Assembly: GCA_003615045.1 (NCBI GenBank)
Contig: ML014127.1
Coordinates: forward strand, 124,001-188,000
Direction: 5' to 3'
DNA from: Caulochytrium protostelioides
Taxonomy: Eukaryota > Chytridiomycota > Caulochytriomycetes > Caulochytriales > Caulochytriaceae
DNA: 64,000 bases
Shown here piece after piece: positions 18,137 to 27,543 of this stretch (the stretch's first letter is position 1; every line of letters begins with the position of its first letter). The notes below the pieces were generated by a model. That model saw nothing but the letters and a program-made list of their open reading frames with translations. It was not told the origin of the DNA and ran no database searches. The translations under genes were made by a program, and so were the position numbers.

Positions 18137-20266
18137 TTAGAAGGATCGGGTGAAGCCGAAGCCGGCGCTGGTGGCGGGCGGCTGGGCGCCAAAGAGGCCG
18201 CCGCCGGCCGCGGGCTGCGCGGGGGCCGGCGTGCCAAAGAGACCGCGGGCCGCCGGCGCCGACGACACCGGCGTGCCGAAGAGGCTGCCGCCGGGCTGGG
18301 AGGTCGCCGGCGGCGCGCCAAAGAGATTGCCGCCCGGCTGGGAGGTCGCGGGAGCGCCAAAGAGGCTGCCGCCCGGCTGGGAGGTCGTCGGCGGCGCGCC
18401 GAACAGACCGCCGCCGGGCTGGGAGGTCGCCGGCGGCGCGCCAAAGAGACCGCCGCCGCCGGGCTGCGAGGTGGTGGGAGCCCCAAAGAGGCCGCCGCTC
18501 GCCGGCGCGGCCGAGGTCGCGGACGCGCCGAAGCCGCCGAGCGTGAGGCCCGCGGGCCGCGCGGGCTGGCTCGTCGGCGCGGCGCCGAAGAGCCCGCCGC
18601 CGCCAAACGGCTTGGCGCCGCCGGCTGCCGGCGGCGCGCCCCGACCGAGGCCGGGCGTCGGCGCGCCGGGGTAGCTGGCCGCGCCGGCCGCGGTCGGGGC
18701 GCCCGCGGCGGGCGCCGGGTTGCTCGCGGGTTTGAGGCCGCGCGTCGCGAGGGCAAAGATGTCGGCGCCGGCGCCGCCGGACTTGGTCTGGCGGTCGCGC
18801 GGCGGGTCGGCAAAGATGGCGGCGGCGGCAGGCGGCGTGCCCAGGACGCGGCCCCGGTGCTCCAGGTACAGCGAGCGGTGGCGGTGGATGCGCTCGTGCA
18901 GATACGCGAGCTTGGACGCGATCGCCGTGAACGTCGTGTTCTGGCTGCGCAGGGTCTCCTGGATCACGGCGGAGCTCATGGCCATGCCGCCGTGGGCGCC
19001 GTTGGGGCCGCCGGCCCCGGCCACGTCGTCGGCCATCAGCCCGTCGGCGGGCAAGCCGTCCATCGGGCGCGCCGGCGTCCCGCCCTGAGCGGCGACCGTC
19101 GCGTTATACAGGTATTCGTCAATCTCGCGCAAGGTCTGGCGGCCCTGCATCAGCCGCTCTTCCATGTTGGTGACGAGGTCTTGGAAGTACGCGAGGCTGC
19201 CGCCGTCATCCCCGAGGAGGAACAGGGCATGGCGGCCGTCGAAGCCGGTGGACAGATGATTTGGCCGCGCGTCCTGGCCATAGAGCCCCGAGGCATCGAG
19301 CTCGGCGCGCGGCAGGGTCGAGAGGCGCAGTCGGTCGATAAAGCGCTGCGCGGGGCCGGTATAGCGGCCTTCCTGGCGGAGCTGGTCCTGGAGCTTGTTG
19401 ACGATCGACTGGCTTTTCTGCAGCATGTTACTCAAGCTGCTGAGCTGGGCCTCCAGCATCTGCGTCTCCTCGTGGACGGCGTCGATGTCGGCCGTGCTCA
19501 GGTTGGACGCGATCAACTCGGATACCGACTTCTGCTTTTCGATCGTGGCTTGGACGCCTTCCAACTGCTTCTGCAGCGCTTCGGGGAGATCGCCGAACCG
19601 CGTCGTGCCTTGCAGCGACTGTGCATCCTGCGCCGTGAGCTGCAGCAACGGCGGCGCGGCGGGCGGCGCGCTGGCCTGGGCCGCCGCGCCGCCGAGGGCG
19701 CCGCCGAGCTTCGGCGCTGGCGCGGCGCCAAAGAGGCCGCCGCCCGCCGCCGGCACCGTGGTCACGGGTGCGGCGCCAAAGAACCCGCCGATCGGGGTCG
19801 GCTTCGGCGCGGCGCCAAAGAGGCCGCCGCCGCTGGGCTGCGAGGCCGCGGGCGCCGCGCCGAAGAGCCCGCCGCCGGTGCCGGGCGCCGACGACGCCGG
19901 CGCGCCGAAGAGGCCGCCGCCACCACCGCTGCCGGGTTGGGACGATGCGGGGGCGCCGAAGAGACCGGCGGTCGGCTGGGAAGACGTCGGCGGCGCGGTG
20001 CCAAAGAGGCCGCCGCCGCTCGGCTGCGAGGCCGCGGGCGGCGCCGCACCAAAGAGGCCGCCGCCGCTCGGCTGCGAGGTCGGCGGCGCGGCGCCGAAGA
20101 GGCTGCCGCCGGCGCCCGGCTGCGAGGCCGCGGTGGCCGACGACGCGCGGCCGAAGAGGCCGCCGCCGCCGCCGCCGCCGGGTTGGGAGGCCGCGGGCTG
20201 GGCGCCGAACGAGAAGCCGGCGCCCGGTTGCGAGGCGGCGGGCGCGGCGCCGAACGAGAACGACAT
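18137..20266 (-). CDS. NUP58: FG nucleoporin Nup58/Nup49 (Nsp1 channel complex)
   Basis: About 709 residues from the ATG at 20266. The N-terminal 200 residues and the C-terminal 160 are dense GLFG/FG repeats ('GGGLFGAAP', 'GFSFGA'), many with a 'TSQPGGGLFGAP' spacer. The middle (about 205-520) is coiled coil: 'LTAQDAQSLQGTTRFGDLPEA', then 'AYFQDLVTNMEERLMQGRQT', then 'NTTFTAIASKLAYLHERIHR' followed by 'EHRGRVLGT'. The order matches the alpha-helical region of metazoan Nup58 (yeast Nup49), which builds the central transport channel with Nup62/Nsp1 and Nup54/Nup57. The FG domains bind transport receptors. Having FG repeats on both sides of the coiled coil fits Nup58/45 better than Nup62. Nup54 and Nup62 were considered but lack these motifs. 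Confidence 0.85.
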   Translation of the reverse strand: MSFSFGAAPAASQPGAGFSFGAQPAASQPGGGGGGGLFGRASSATAASQPGAGGSLFGAAPPTSQPSGGGLFGAAPPAASQPSGGGLFGTAPPTSSQPTAGLFGAPASSQPGSGGGGGLFGAPASSAPGTGGGLFGAAPAASQPSGGGLFGAAPKPTPIGGFFGAAPVTTVPAAGGGLFGAAPAPKLGGALGGAAAQASAPPAAPPLLQLTAQDAQSLQGTTRFGDLPEALQKQLEGVQATIEKQKSVSELIASNLSTADIDAVHEETQMLEAQLSSLSNMLQKSQSIVNKLQDQLRQEGRYTGPAQRFIDRLRLSTLPRAELDASGLYGQDARPNHLSTGFDGRHALFLLGDDGGSLAYFQDLVTNMEERLMQGRQTLREIDEYLYNATVAAQGGTPARPMDGLPADGLMADDVAGAGGPNGAHGGMAMSSAVIQETLRSQNTTFTAIASKLAYLHERIHRHRSLYLEHRGRVLGTPPAAAAIFADPPRDRQTKSGGAGADIFALATRGLKPASNPAPAAGAPTAAGAASYPGAPTPGLGRGAPPAAGGAKPFGGGGLFGAAPTSQPARPAGLTLGGFGASATSAAPASGGLFGAPTTSQPGGGGLFGAPPATSQPGGGLFGAPPTTSQPGGSLFGAPATSQPGGNLFGAPPATSQPGGSLFGTPVSSAPAARGLFGTPAPAQPAAGGGLFGAQPPATSAGFGFTRSF

Positions 20267-22091
20267 GGCGAGCGCGGGACGCGGTTCAGGGCGAGACGGC
20301 CGCGGGGCGCGGGGGCGGAGATCGCCGGGAGGCGCGGCGGCGGCGGCGAGCACGCGTCGTCGGTGCGGCGGCGACGGCGACGGCGACGGCGACGGCGCGC
20401 GAGCGGCTGCTCAAGCCGGCGAGGCCGCGTCCGTCGTCGACGAAGACTGATCAGCGGCACGCGCCGGAGCCGCCGCGGATCCGAGCGGCGATCCGAGCGG
20501 CGATCCGAGACGTTCGCGCGGGCAACGGCGACGTGACGTGACGCGACGCGCTTCGAAGGCGGGTCGGCGTCGGCACAGGCGCGATGGGTCTCAATCGTCG
20601 CGTGTGCGCTGCTGAATGCGGATGGGGCGATGGCGGCCCAGCGGCGATACCGGACGTCGGGGATGTTGGCCGAGCCTTGCCGCCGACCTCCGACGCGCTG
20701 CGGGCCTGCTGTGAGCCGGTATGAATGTCAATAGGACGAGGGCTGTCGTGCCGTGCTGGCGCGTGTTGGGAATCGAGTGACGGGCGTCGGCCATCGCTCA
20801 CGCCGTGATGCGGTGTGCTCAGCGCTGCATCCTGCGCCAAGACGCGGATGCCGGGCGCCCATGACGCTCGTGCTGGTACCAGCCGCCCTGTCCGACCTCA
20901 TGGCGCCGCGATGGGCGGATGAGCGGAGCACCGCCGACGCGCCGTCGCTGCCTAACGCGTGCGCTCCGGCCGGGCGCGGCAGGGCCCATGGGCGGCGCTG
21001 GCGCGGTCGGCCACGGTTGGTGGTGGTGGTGGTCGCCGCCGCCGCCATGGCCGCCGCCGCCATGGCCGCCGCCGCCATGGCCGCCCGCCACGCGCCGACG
21101 GGAGGCTTCGGGAGGCTCGCTGAGCAGAGACCCAACGCGGGGAAAGACCGCATCCCGCTGGCCGCGCCGCAGGTGGAAGCGTCGGGAAACCCAGACCGAG
21201 CAGCTGATACCGATGATACCGCCGCTGCCACGCCCAGGAGCAGCAGCGGCGAGCAATGCCTCGATACGGTGATCCGCTGCATGGCAGGACCCGCCTCGTA
21301 GAGCCGATATGCCAAGGTCTGTGGAAGAACAGCAGCCGCCAGCAGGGATCTTTGGTCAACGTACAGGAGGGTCGTCGTCCCCGGAGAAGCGGAGTCCACG
21401 TTGGATCGAAGCACCCTTCTGAGACGTTCGCTTCAGCTTTCGCCCCTTGCGATCCATGACACTGCGACACCACGATAGCGACCCCCCTGCGCATCCGTAG
21501 ACCTGCGCCCGCATCCACTCCGCCACCGTATCGGCCCGATTCGACCGCCCTCGTGCGTTGACCCTGAGCTTCAGGCTAAGCGAGGCCCGCCATTCCGATC
21601 ACCGGCGATCGCTGTACCGGTTGATCGGAAGACTGCCCTCGTTGACTGCTCCTGCTGACCGTTTCAGCTCCGCGGACACGGCGACGGACGTTCGCCACCG
21701 GGCTGGCTGTCACCGCCCTGCGGAGCTGAACGGCATCCCCGGTGGCCCGGGCCCTCTGCTCCTCCAGCCTGTGCGTGCGAGGACGACGCGGCACCCGCTG
21801 CACCTCCGTGTAGTCGTAGGCGGCGGCGGCGGCGGCGACGGCGGCGGCCCACGCAACACCATGGCCGCAGGCTGCTCGCTGCCCGCTGTGTGATGTCGCT
21901 GGCTTGCTTTCGATCTCCGGGACCTTCGCGTCTCTGCGACGCTTCGGCTTCAGCTTGATCCACGGCGCGCGACGGCCGCTGCTCCTGATCCTGCCGCGGC
22001 CGCCGCTCTCGGCGCATCGGAGATCGAAGAGCCCCCTCGTGCTATCAGGGACGCCGGCGCGTCCCGACCTCACAGTCTACATGTCGGCCTC
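20267..22091. other. Divergent intergenic region NUP58/LMBR1
   Basis: 1.8 kb between divergent starts. It has a TGG run (21017-21033) followed by three 15-bp copies of GCCGCCGCCATGGCC (21034-21085). Open frames here are Arg/Pro/Ala-rich without domains. No gene supported. Confidence 0.5.
21034..21085. repeat. 15-bp tandem repeat, three copies
   Basis: Unit GCCGCCGCCATGGCC repeated exactly, each copy containing an ATG in a strong initiation context on both strands. Located upstream of the LMBR1-family gene. Confidence 0.9.
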
Positions 22092-24824
22092 ATGACTGCC
22101 AACGGCCTCGATGAGGCCTTCGCCATCTACCTGCGCCACCGCGTCGTCGGCTTCTGGTGCGGCCTCGCGCTCCTGACTCTTGCCGGATACTTGATCCTCC
22201 GCGTCAGCCGCAGCAGCGTCCAGCTCGATCCCGAGTTCGCGAGCGACGATCCGTTCGCTTCGACGGCGACGGCCTCCGCCGCCGCGACCGCCGCCGCGAC
22301 CGCCGGCGTGATCCAGCGGCGCCGCCGACGCCGTCGCAGCAGTAGCCTGACCCGCTGCACGAGTCCGCCGGAGACGCGCTACGGATGGCCTGGGCAGAGC
22401 CCGCCGACGCCGCCGCCGTCGGCTTCAGGCGCCGCGGGCGCCGCCGCTGCGGCGCCATGGGCCACGGCACCGACCGCCAAGCGCTCTCCGGCGAGCCCGC
22501 CCGCGGCGCCTCAGAGCGACGACCGGCTGGCCGAGCTCCGACTCGACCAAGACGTCCCCGTCGTGTCGGCGACCACGCCGCCGCGGTCGCTGCGGCGGCG
22601 GCTGCGCGACGCGAGCCGCTCCCTCACCGCGACCGTCTCGGCGCCGCCCGCCTCCGCGACCGCGTCTGCGGCCGCGTCCGCGTCCGCGACGCCCGCCCAG
22701 CCGCTGGGCCTGCGCCGCCGCGCGAGCTTCCTGACCTTCGCGTCGCTAGGAGACGGCGACAGTCCTCCCGATCTGGACGGCGACGGCGATGCGGGGCCGC
22801 TCGGTACGTCCTATGACGAATCGCCGCTCGGCCTCAATCTGCGCTCGTGGACTTCCACGTTCCACATCATCTCGCCCTCGCGCCTCGCTAGCCGGTACCA
22901 GTCGCTCTACGGGATCTCGCCCGGGGCGCTCACGGGCCACGGGCCGCCGTCCGGCTCGCCCGACTGGCATGCGCGGCAAGCCGCGGCCGCGTCAGCGCCG
23001 TCAATGGCGGCGGGCACGCCAGATCATTCGGGCGGCATCAGCAGCACGGCGACGACGCCGCCGCTCACGGCGCTCTTGACGGGCGCGCGGAAGCGCACGA
23101 CGCCGCTGGCGAACGTGGAGACCGACTACGATCCGCCACACATCACCCATTTCTCGACCGTGCAGCTGTTCTGTATCGTCACGCTGGCGACGTCGCTTGG
23201 CTCGTTCTGCCTGTTGCCGCTGACGCTGATTGTGCAGGCCTGGCCCCATCTGGTCAACCCCGAGCTGCTCGAGAGCCTGTGGTTCTACAACACCCGCTTC
23301 TCAGAGCTTTCGTTTTTTGTGCTGCTACCCTGGTCCTACTTCTTTGCCGAAGCCGCCGAGTCCGACATGCGGTGGTGGCGGCGCGCCCGCGAAAGTCTCC
23401 TGACCCTCACCGCCATCTGGGGACTGCTCGCGATCCTGCTGCTGCTCGTCCATGTCACCTTCGATATGGCGCTCACCCTCAACCAGATTGTCCGCGTGCT
23501 GCTCTATCTGATTGCATTCCCCACGCACGTGTTCCTGCTGATGGAGATCCCGCGCGGCACGCTCTTCTTTCTGGCCAAAGCCCGCGGCCTGCTGCTGCTC
23601 GACCAGGGCCGCTGGGAGACGTATCTCTACGAACTCGAGTTCGAGGGGGAGGAGCTCCGCAACCAGATGTCGCAGCTGAGCGGCGGACCCCTCGCGGGCC
23701 GCTCGCCGTCCATGTACCCGCTGTCGGGGCGCCGACGCAGCGTTCAGCTCCACCCGTCGCCCAAGCTCTACCCGCCGCTCGGCGCTACGCCGCGCTCCAT
23801 CAGCACGGGCTCCGTCGCTCTGGCCGGCGACAGTCCCGCCCCGGCGACGGTGCCGGCCCGTGCCAGCGCCAGCGCCAGCGGGCATCCCCATGCGCAGCGG
23901 TCCACGGCCGATGCGCGGCGCGCGGCGCTGCGGGCCGCCATCGCCCAGAACACCGACCAGCGTCGCCGCATCGCGCGGTCCCTGCGCGCGCTGCGGCCCC
24001 TCTACTCGCGCTCGCTGGCGCTCGTGCTGTACTCGGTGCTGCTCGTTGGTGGCGGCTTCCTGATCTTCAAGAGCCTCATGAGCATCCTCGCGGCCCTGCG
24101 GCTCCTGGACGGCCATCCGCGGCTCGCGCGGCTCGCGGCCCTCCAGACGCCGCCGCCGCCCGCGCCCGTCGGCGCCGCCGCGGCGGCGCCATTCACGCCG
24201 TCCATGCCCTTCCTCCCGTTCTTTGCGATCCCGGCGCTCGCGCCCAAGCCGCCGCCGCCCTCGATGCCGCCCATCACGCCCGTCGTCTACAGCCTGCTGG
24301 GCCCGGGGCCGCTGCCGTATGCGCCTGGCGCCGCGATGCCCGCGTCACCGTACTACCAGCCGTTCCCGCTCGCCGCGAGCATTATCAACATCGGCGGCTG
24401 CGTGTTCATCCTCATCACGGCGACGGCACGGTCCTTCTTTATCTTTTTCGACCACCGCACCGACCCGACGATTCGCCGTGTCCTCAGCAAGCTCTTCCTG
24501 CTCAGCCTCACGTCGATGTCGCTCCCGCTCACCAGCCAGATTCTCGATCTCGCGACTGCCGACTGGCTGCCGTATCCGGAGCTCGCCGATACCCTGTTCA
24601 ACAACTGGACCGCGCATCTCTTCCGGCTCGTCCTGCTGGGCCATTTTGTGGTCATGATGCGCAATGCGTTCCTGACCATCCGCGGCTGGTTCCGCTCGCT
24701 GCATCAGCCTATTGAGCTCACTGATGCCGCCGATCCGCATGCGGCGGCGGCCGGGTCCGCCGCTGCGACGCGCGGTGGCGATCCATCGCCGTTTTCGCTC
24801 GATCAAGCCGATCTCGTCATGTAA
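22092..24824 (+). CDS. LMBR1-family multi-pass membrane protein
   Basis: 910 residues with one N-terminal membrane segment (about 20-40) and about eight more after residue 356: 356-380, 400-425, 437-462, 470-490, 640-662, 761-783, 800-816 and 845-863. Diagnostic stretches are 'LATSLGSFCLLPLTLIVQAW', 'SLWFYNTRFSELSFFVLLPW', a Phe-Ala-Glu motif, 'HVFLLMEIPRGTLFFLAKAR' and, near the C terminus, 'LLGHFVVMMRNAFL'. These fit the LMBR1/LIMR domain family, which includes LMBRD1 (lysosomal cobalamin export) and LMBRD2 (receptor signalling). Two disordered Ser/Pro/Ala loops (about 60-340 and 550-620) are large for the family. The exact subfamily and ligand are not determinable here. The stop is 73 bp from the convergent CSN6 stop. 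Confidence 0.85.
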   Translation: MTANGLDEAFAIYLRHRVVGFWCGLALLTLAGYLILRVSRSSVQLDPEFASDDPFASTATASAAATAAATAGVIQRRRRRRRSSSLTRCTSPPETRYGWPGQSPPTPPPSASGAAGAAAAAPWATAPTAKRSPASPPAAPQSDDRLAELRLDQDVPVVSATTPPRSLRRRLRDASRSLTATVSAPPASATASAAASASATPAQPLGLRRRASFLTFASLGDGDSPPDLDGDGDAGPLGTSYDESPLGLNLRSWTSTFHIISPSRLASRYQSLYGISPGALTGHGPPSGSPDWHARQAAAASAPSMAAGTPDHSGGISSTATTPPLTALLTGARKRTTPLANVETDYDPPHITHFSTVQLFCIVTLATSLGSFCLLPLTLIVQAWPHLVNPELLESLWFYNTRFSELSFFVLLPWSYFFAEAAESDMRWWRRARESLLTLTAIWGLLAILLLLVHVTFDMALTLNQIVRVLLYLIAFPTHVFLLMEIPRGTLFFLAKARGLLLLDQGRWETYLYELEFEGEELRNQMSQLSGGPLAGRSPSMYPLSGRRRSVQLHPSPKLYPPLGATPRSISTGSVALAGDSPAPATVPARASASASGHPHAQRSTADARRAALRAAIAQNTDQRRRIARSLRALRPLYSRSLALVLYSVLLVGGGFLIFKSLMSILAALRLLDGHPRLARLAALQTPPPPAPVGAAAAAPFTPSMPFLPFFAIPALAPKPPPPSMPPITPVVYSLLGPGPLPYAPGAAMPASPYYQPFPLAASIINIGGCVFILITATARSFFIFFDHRTDPTIRRVLSKLFLLSLTSMSLPLTSQILDLATADWLPYPELADTLFNNWTAHLFRLVLLGHFVVMMRNAFLTIRGWFRSLHQPIELTDAADPHAAAAGSAAATRGGDPSPFSLDQADLVM

Positions 24825-24897
24825 CTCTGCGTTAATATTAATCGCGCCCGCGCCGTCATGCCCATCCGCATCCCGCCGCGACGCGGGTCCCCGGGCC

Positions 24898-26209
24898 CTA
24901 CTTGGCAAAGAAGAGATCCCGCATCGGGGGCGCATGCGGCGCCGTCTGGTTGTACCGGTCCGTGACGGAATTGAGCGTGGCCACGCTCTGCGTCAGCACG
25001 TCCAGGAAGGTCGCCGCATACGCGTCTTCGGCCTCGTCTTCCAGCGCGCGGCGCAGCATCGTTTCACGGTTGGTTGGGTCGGCGTCCGGCGCCGAGGCGC
25101 CCGTCGTGGCGGCGGCTGGCAGGCCGCCGCGCGGCGCGGCCTGGCGGAGGGCCGCTTCGTTGTCGACGGCGGGCAGGCAGTCGGCGATGGCGACCACGTG
25201 GCGGACGAGGGCCGGGTCGGGCGCCGCGTCGCCGCCGCGCTGCACGCGCTCGAGGAAGCCGACCAGGCGCAGCACCCGCTCCTCGAGCTTCGTGACGGTC
25301 GACTGCTGGGCGAGCAGCTGCTCGACGAGGACGTCGTCGGCATCGGGCTGGAGGTGCGCGACGTGCTCGACGGCGATGCGCTCGGGCTCGGAGCTCTGGA
25401 TCTGACAGGCGAGCTGGGCGAACGCGAGGGCGCCCGTGCCGTCGAGTACCGCCTCCCACAGCGCCACGGGCAGCTCCTCGTCGGCTTGCCGCGCGCTGGC
25501 GACGGCCGCCGCGGCGGGGCGCAGGCGCGCGGTGTTCAGCTGCAGCAGGATCGCGGACTCGTTCATTTCCTGGAACTGGCGCTGGACCACGAGGTCGCGC
25601 TCCGAGAGCCCGGCGCCGGTGTTATACCACCCGAGCACATCATACTCGGGAAAGACAATCTTGACTGTGCACCACTCATCGGTGAGCGACAGGCGCAGTA
25701 CAGACGGGACACGCATGGTCGATGTCGTAGAAAACAGGCGGGTGACAGCTGTGTGAGAGATTGCGACAAGCCGGCGCTGGCAATTCAGATGGCGAGTGGA
25801 ATCAACTTACGCTGTTTCAATTTAGTCTCAAAGTAGCTTCGGTCCAGCTGGGGGCGGCCCGCAATGCGCTCGTGCCAGGGCAGGTCAAACGAATCCATAA
25901 TTTCGAGCTCGCGGCCCTTCTGGACTCCCAGCAACGCGCCATAGACTGATCAAAAATCATCATTGATCGATGAGTTGCACGTTTCGGCTTGGTCATTTTT
26001 CATTGCTCAGACTGCGTACGGTAGAGAGGACGGCTCCTACGGGATCAGCTATCATTAATCATGCGCTTGCTGAAAGTCTCCGACTTACCGGTCCGCTCAG
26101 CAGTGGATTGTGGATGTTGACACCGGTCCCGGGTGACTTGATCAGAGATGTTGATGAGGACCAGCGGATGTCTAGAGCGTGTCGCAGGCACCGGTCGCAC
26201 ATGCGCCAT
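24898..26209 (-). CDS. CSN6: COP9 signalosome subunit 6, three exons
   Basis: Exons (minus strand) 26209-26089, 25945-25811 and 25748-24898; introns 143 and 62 nt, both GTAAGT...AG and both phase 1, so frames join exactly. Exon 1 codes 'HPLVLINISDQVTR', the first strand and helix of the MPN domain. Exon 2 codes 'VYGALLGVQKGRELEIMDSF'. Exon 3 codes 'KIVFPEYDVLGWYNTG' and the C-terminal helices ending in Leu-Phe-Phe. These match CSN6, the catalytically inactive MPN- partner of CSN5; no His-x-His zinc motif is present, as expected. The signalosome removes Nedd8 from cullins. Predicted length about 368 residues. Exon 3 starts with about 22 residues not expected in the family before 'VKIVF'; an alternative acceptor closer to the domain does not keep frame. 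Confidence 0.88.
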
Positions 26210-27157
26210 ACCGCCATTCACGCACACAGAAAGGCATCATTCCTTGATGGTGAGTGACTTTGCCCATCCGCGGTATCACCACTCCTTCCGCCGCGCGACC
26301 CCATCACCGAGGATCTTCGATGCCGAGCAGCGGCTCGGCGCGATGGGCGCGCTGCGCTATCCGCCTTGGCGGCCAACGCCAGCTTACAAGGTCACATGGA
26401 GGCCCGACACGCTGGGCGCGAGCCGGATACCGGCTGAGCCAGAGGACGATGCGGCCATGGCCCGCGCGAAATCCACGGGGCCGACCGGGAGGACTCGGAG
26501 GAACGAGGGGAGCGGGATCAACGCCGCTCGGGCGAGGAAGTAGTATGCAAGCGACGCGGACCGTCGTCGCCCGCCAATCGTTGGATCATGAGACGAGAGC
26601 GAGTCTCGTGATTCTGGTGATACGCACGGACCTGTCGCACGGCGTGATCACCGACTCGCGCCAAGATCCGCTGCACCCGCGAAATGGCGGATGGCCGGCC
26701 GCCCGGGCGCCCGCTCCGATCGGCCACGGACGGGGTCGGCGCGCCCCTGCGCCGCGGGTCCATGCGTAATGCGGCACGCCGAGCCCGCCATCGACTCGGC
26801 TGGCCGCGCCCCTTGATCAGAGATATGCGAAGGTTGGGGCGTCGGTCGCGGACAACCTGCCTGCGACTCGAGTCGAGGATCGGAGCCCTGCGCGCCTGCT
26901 CTGCGGCCACCCAGAAGGCTTTGGGCAGGCTACGCTGCTCCCGTGCTGAACCGGCGATGCCCGACGGCTGGTTCGAGACGGCCGCGTCGTTCGGTTCTTT
27001 TCGACGGCCAGATCACGTCGACCCGCTGACGTCCAGCGTCGCGGCGATCGTCCGCTGAGCATCGCGCCACCTTGACGTCTGGCGACGTGGCCTCCACGGG
27101 CGGTGCCCGACGGGATCACGCAGACCCTCTGATGCCCAGCAGGGTCTGGCGTGGAGG
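26210..27157. other. Intergenic, no gene seen
   Basis: Upstream flank of CSN6 running into a Fanzor/TnpB fragment. Open frames are short and have no domain. Some of it may be decayed mobile-element DNA upstream of that fragment, but no motif is readable. Confidence 0.45.
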
Positions 27158-27378
27158 CATGTGGTCCTGAAACCCGGTCCACACCGGCGCCAGGGAACCG
27201 TGGTTCGAGGGGTGCTGTGGTATGAAGCTACCAATGGCAAGTTTGTGAACCGCGACCTCCATGCCGCGTTGAACCTCCGACGCTGCCTGGCCTTAGTGGG
27301 AAAGACCGGAGGCGCTGTGCCCGCATCCCCGGGCAAACCCCGCTGCAGTCCAAGGTCGGCAAGCTCATCCGCCACTGA
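27158..27378 (+). pseudogene. Degraded Fanzor/TnpB-like nuclease, C-terminal fragment (copy A)
   Basis: The reading starts at 'HVVLKPGPHRRQ' and continues 'ATNGKFVNRDLHAALNLRRC'. The Asn-Arg-Asp-Leu-x-Ala-Ala-Leu-Asn motif is the RuvC-III segment of OrfB/TnpB and the eukaryotic Fanzor nucleases; its acidic residue is coded at 27254-27256. After 'CLAL' the frame shifts by one base, and the continuation 'RIPGQTPLQSKVGKLIRH' reaches a stop at 27376-27378, probably the original C terminus. No start, no RuvC-I or RuvC-II and no first zinc-ribbon Cys pair are readable upstream. It shares 28 of 44 residues with copy B at 53.5-54.2 kb, and the DNA is similarly close. Functional Fanzors are RNA-guided DNA nucleases; this fragment cannot code one. 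Confidence 0.6.
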
Positions 27379-27543
27379 AGCGAATGCGCGTATGCCTCGG
27401 GGGAACCGGGGGAACCTGGGGCCCACCACCGAGGGCATGGTGTGCGCCTTGACTCAATAGACCTATAATATCGAATCTATAAATATGACGATCGACACGC
27501 CATTCTCGGCGGTCGCAGGCTCGTCCAGAGAGGACCACCATGG

